Shown: piece by piece, positions 59,896 through 64,000 of the stretch
Numbering within the stretch: position 1 is the first letter of the stretch
How the letters are laid out: every line of letters starts with the position of its first letter
DNA from: Unio delphinus
Taxonomy: Eukaryota; Mollusca; Bivalvia; Unionida; Unionidae
NCBI GenBank assembly: GCA_029339505.1
Contig: JAQISU010000036.1
Span: 8,443,501-8,507,500, forward strand
Reading direction: 5' to 3'
DNA length: 64,000 bases
The notes under the pieces: model-generated
The model's input: only the letters and a program-made list of their open reading frames with translations
What the model was told of the DNA's origin: nothing
Database searches by the model: none
Translations under genes and position numbers: made by a program

Positions 59896-61480
59896 CTATA
59901 CAGACATTGCAACTGTTTCACTGTTTACGTCCTGTAAATTTCACTTGTTTTGTCATACTCATACGTAAGAATAAACAATGTCTCGAGCAAACAATATTAT
60001 ACAAAACGCTAAGACACAAAAAAGAACCAGGATGACGGTCCAATCTTTATTTCGAGAACATTCCGCGTTGTCAGCAAGACAAAGTCTGTTACTAAAATTA
60101 TAATTAAGAACATTTCAATCATCAGGGTATTACCAAGAGGTATTTTCCGGGGATGGCGGTGGATTCGATTCAAATGTTCTATAAGTGTAACATATATTTT
60201 TCCCTAGTGCTAATGATCCTAATAGGTAATATATTCACATAAAGAAATATCAGATATGTATTATGCTATTTATAAAGTTATTCAGTTACAAGGTCAAGTA
60301 AAACATACATATTATCTAATATAATCATTCCGAACCACTAACATAAAGTACCAATTTAATATATACATAACACAAAACAGTGATTATAACTAAAACATAA
60401 CATACAGTTATAAGAAGTATATAAAACTGAATTTACAAATAGTTCTTTTCATATGTATACCGCGTGGACGAGCAAACTTACAAGCTGAATTCAAGCAGTG
60501 GTAACAATAGCATGTTGATGTCAAAATGCATTTGGTTGTATGCTGTGATTTTGTTTTAAAAAGAAATTGAATTTATGATCATATTCATCGTGTGAGTAAT
60601 TCCATCCTGCTCGTATAATTTTGGCATGCATATGACATCGGATAAAGTATGAAACTCAACACGACCCTTCTCCCAAATGTATGGAGCACGACGGAGGATT
60701 GACTGGATGTTTGATTGAATTATCTCAAACCTTGTTAGCATATAAACAAAAAGACTATCTTGTTGTTTTCGGTTTAAAACCATTCTGTTCTTCCATCAAA
60801 ACAATATAAACAGCAGCCAGTAAAACTGTATAATTCAGACATCAAATTGCTATTATGGAGTAAGCTGTTTTGACTGACAGTCTTGTTGATTACAAAGGCT
60901 ATGCTCGTAATAATGATGCAACAGAAACATAGTATATTCAGGTATAATGACAAAATATCATTTTCACAATTAATCATGTCAGTTTAAATACATATATTAG
61001 TCCATAAGCAATACTGACTTTTATCTGAGTTTGAATGTAGTGTCTGGAACAACATGTACATGCATGTTATTAGCGTATACATGTTGTTTTTAAGTGTTAT
61101 ATACTGTTAAAAAGTTGGCTTATACATGACGACAAGCGTATGATCTATTTTCATTTTTATGCCACCCAAATCAAACCATAAGAAATGCATATAAGTTTGC
61201 ACATTCCTAACATTAACATTAAACACACATGTATGTATGCTTCTGTATGAGACTCTTAAAAGCTGTGTTTGGAGCATATCGATTCTGCTCTCCATGAAAG
61301 AAACAATTAAATTTCTGTATGTCTCATTTCTTGATTATGGTATTGATTGAGGTGTAATTTTATCGTGTTTTTGATTAATATTTTCCATTTTGTAGAGGCT
61401 GTTTCAACCTATATCATGTCACTGGCTATGTCTCGTATTACATTAAGTACGTGCTTATGATGACGAGAGCAGTTATACAG
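59896..61480. other. Unique AT-rich stretch, nothing recognised
   Basis: Short minus-strand frames (up to 75 codons) without recognisable motifs. Confidence 0.5.
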
Positions 61481-62305
61481 TAGACATCCAGACGATCACA
61501 ATTTCATATGCAATTATGGTAGACAATCAGACGATAGTAGTAATATAGTCAACTAGACTATAGCAGATACAGTAGTCAACTAGACTATAGCAGTGATACA
61601 GTAGTCAACCAGACGATAGCAGTGATACAGTAGTCAACCAGAATATAGCTCTGATACAATAGTCAAACAGACGATAGCATGGTTACAGTAGTCAAACAGA
61701 CGGCAGCAGTGATACAGTAGTCAAACAGACGAAAACAGTGATACAGTAGTCAAACAAAAAGTAGCAGTGATACAGTAGTCAACCAGACCATAGCAGTGAT
61801 ACAGTAGTCAACCAGACGATAGCAGTGATACAGTAGTCAACCCGACGATATCAGTGATACAGTAGTCAACCAGAATATAGCACTGATACAGTAGTCAAAC
61901 AGACGGTATCACAGATACAGTAGTCAAACAGACGATAGCAGTGATACAATAGTCAACCAGACGATATTAGTTATCCAGGAGTCAACCAGACCATAGCAGT
62001 GATACAGTAGTCAACCGGACTATAGCAGTGATACAGTAGTCAAACAACCCATAGCAGTGATACAGTAGTCAACCAGACAATAGGAGTGGTACAGTAGTCA
62101 ACCAGACGATAGCAGTGATACAGTAGTCAACCAGACAATAGCAGATACAGTAGTCAACCGGATGATATCAGTGATACAGTAGTAAACCAGACGATAGCCT
62201 TGATACAGTAGTCAGCCAGACGATAGAAGTGATACAGTAGTCAACCAGACGATAGCAGTGATACAGTAGTCAACCAGACGATAGCAGTGATCCATAGCAG
62301 TGATC
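61481..62305. repeat. 29-bp tandem repeat, about 27 copies
   Basis: Unit cagtgatacagtagtcaacc followed by agacgatag. Variants have caaacagacgg or shortened gcagatacag segments. Confidence 0.95.
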
Positions 62306-63180
62306 CATCGGATCCGTCTGTCTTGGCAGGGTACCAAAAAGAACTCTAAAGAATATACCCTCATACATCAGATTGATCTCCACATTAAACGCCTTTTGTG
62401 TTTAACTAATTATTCTTCAATGCTATAATTCCATTTCATTATCATTTAGTGTAACGCATTTGTGTGGTCAATCCAGTTGTCAATATATCCGTGTTTCATT
62501 CACCTTGGTGTAAAATTATTTATGCTTCTGCTCAGTGTTGTAGATTTGTTACGGTTTCAATTTGGTTTAACAGTTTACGTCGTGTTTGGGTGTCAGTTAT
62601 TATATACTTGCTCTTCTCGACCTATTAGAACATTTCGAGTTTTTAGAATCTTTTTTTTTTACATCAATATTCTTGGAACTCTTTTTGCGCCAGTAATGCT
62701 GTTGTTGTTCAGTTGCACAATTAGCTCACATTATATCTTATTGCTTAATTGATTTGGTAAGCATTGATTGGTTACTGCATTAATTAACCTTCCTTGTAGC
62801 ATTAATTGTTTCTCTCCATTTTGATTTATACAGCATTCATGTCAATTTTTATTTTCGGATTGGTTTTCAGTTGACTCTTAGAGCACATTATCTACAAATT
62901 ACAGTTTGTAATTACTATTTGGAATTATGGTTTGAAATTATTGTTCATAACTGCTATTTGCAAATAATATTTGTAATTACTGCTTGTAAGACTTTTGAAT
63001 GTCTTCAGTCTCACCTGAAACATGTCACAAGCACGTATAATCCATTTTTCCACTTTCCGCAATCTGTTTCCTATTAGCGCAGATTTAGTTAGCTCTTCCA
63101 GGCTGGTCAGTTGAATGGCTACTAATGTATTGCCACCAACCTCTCTCTACGTCTTTAATATTCTTATATTTCCTAGCCTA
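62306..63180. other. Unique stretch, nothing recognised
   Basis: A 96-codon plus-strand frame (62462-62752) is hydrophobic by composition. No motif or start context supports a gene. Confidence 0.45.
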
Positions 63181-63184
63181 ATCT

Positions 63185-64000
63185 AAATGGGGATGAACAA
63201 ATCATTGTACAAAACAAACTGTAAATGGGGATGAACACGCCATTGTACAAAATAAGTTGTAAAATGGGATAAACACGTCATTGTATGAAAATAAGTTGTA
63301 AATGGGGATAGCATTATTGTACAAATCAACTTGTAAATGGGGACGAACACAGTATTGTACAAATCAACTTGTAAATGGGGACGAACACAGTATTGTACAA
63401 ATCAACCTGTAAATGGGGACGAACACATTATTGTATAAATCAACTTGTAAATGGGGACGAACACATTATTGTACAAATCAACTTGTAAATGAGGACGAAC
63501 ACATTATTGTACAAATCAACTTGTAAATGGGGACGAACACATTATTGTACAAATCAACTTGTAAATGGAGATGAACACATTATTGTACAAATCAACTTGT
63601 AAATGGGGACGAACACATTATTGTATAAATCAACTTGTAAATGGGGACGAACACATTATTGTACAAATCAACTTGTAAATGGGGACGAACACATTATTGT
63701 AGAAATCAACTTGTAAATGGGGACGAACACATTATTGTACAAATCAGCTTGTAAATGGGGACGAACACATTATTGTACAAATCAACTTGTAAATTGGGAC
63801 GAACACATTATTGTACAAATCAGCTTGTAAATGGGGACGAACACATTATTGCACTAATCAACTTGTACATGGGGACGAACACATTATTGTACAAATCAAC
63901 TTGTAAATGGGGACGAACACATTATTGTACAAATCAACTTGTAAATGGAGGTGAACACATTATTGTACAAATCAACTTGTAAATGGGGATGAACAAAGTA
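63185..64000. repeat. 38-bp satellite array, at least 21 copies, running off the window
   Basis: Unit caaatcaacttgtaaatggg followed by gacgaacacattattgta. Copies are most alike in the centre and decay toward 63185. The true end lies beyond the window. Confidence 0.95.

Noticed and set aside
62462..62752. 96-codon hydrophobic plus-strand frame
   Set aside because: T-rich DNA gives Leu/Phe/Val-rich chance frames. No other support.

Overview
This is a eukaryotic window, AT-rich and dominated by repeats. I see no host gene, rRNA or functional tRNA. Two tRNA-derived SINEs (one with a central region that I recall as the Nin-DC type of bivalves and other metazoans), jockey/CR1-like LINE tails, Gmr1-like Ty3/gypsy elements and a Polinton/Maverick point to a marine invertebrate, most likely a mollusc. 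The species cannot be told from the sequence.

Layout. 1-20.4 kb: microsatellites ((TA)n, (AAT)n, (GAT)n, (ATAC)n, (GA)n, (GATA)n), three short-period minisatellites, four truncated copies of one LINE family (5.4-5.7, 7.5-8.2, 10.8-11.75 and 17.7-18.2 kb), a SINE at 8.5-8.8 kb and an 822-bp solo LTR (9182-10003) sitting in a (TA)n tract. 20.5-22.9 kb: about 48 copies of a 50-bp satellite. 27.0-28.2 kb: a 48-bp satellite. 29022-29998: a 977-bp MITE-like element with ~168-bp inverted ends. 30.4-35.3 kb: a broken Gmr1-like retrotransposon on the minus strand. 36.5-41.6 kb: a second, plus-strand Gmr1-like element with 5' LTR, tRNA-Pro-type primer site, gag, protease, integrase, RT and the start of RNase H, all frameshifted and 3'-truncated. 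42.1-45.4 kb: a 36-bp satellite. After the Polinton come three more minisatellites (41, 29 and 38 bp), the last running off the window.

The most notable object is a bounded Polinton/Maverick, 46801-58919 (12.1 kb), with inverted ends and a GTTTG target duplication. It carries an rve integrase, an FtsK/HerA-type packaging ATPase, an adenovirus-type cysteine protease, a double-jelly-roll-type major capsid protein and several conserved Polinton-type virion or accessory genes. One accessory gene couples a DUF5679-like zinc ribbon to a parvovirus-type phospholipase A2 domain. No DNA polymerase B is present. Where one would expect it lies the 3' part of an SF1 helicase. Most genes carry one to several frameshifts or stops; the protease, a 155-aa putative virion protein and a two-pass membrane protein remain open. 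The element is therefore a non-autonomous, decaying provirus-like transposon.

Three structural features of this element look unusual: an 18-fold expansion of an 83-bp unit in the left inverted repeat against one copy in the right; a 30-bp hairpin kept at the inner edge of both inverted repeats; and a family of short palindromes (consensus gaaaatcc-NNN-ggattttc and variants), nearly all just upstream of four genes of the capsid cluster.

All family names come from motif recognition by eye. No database search was possible.
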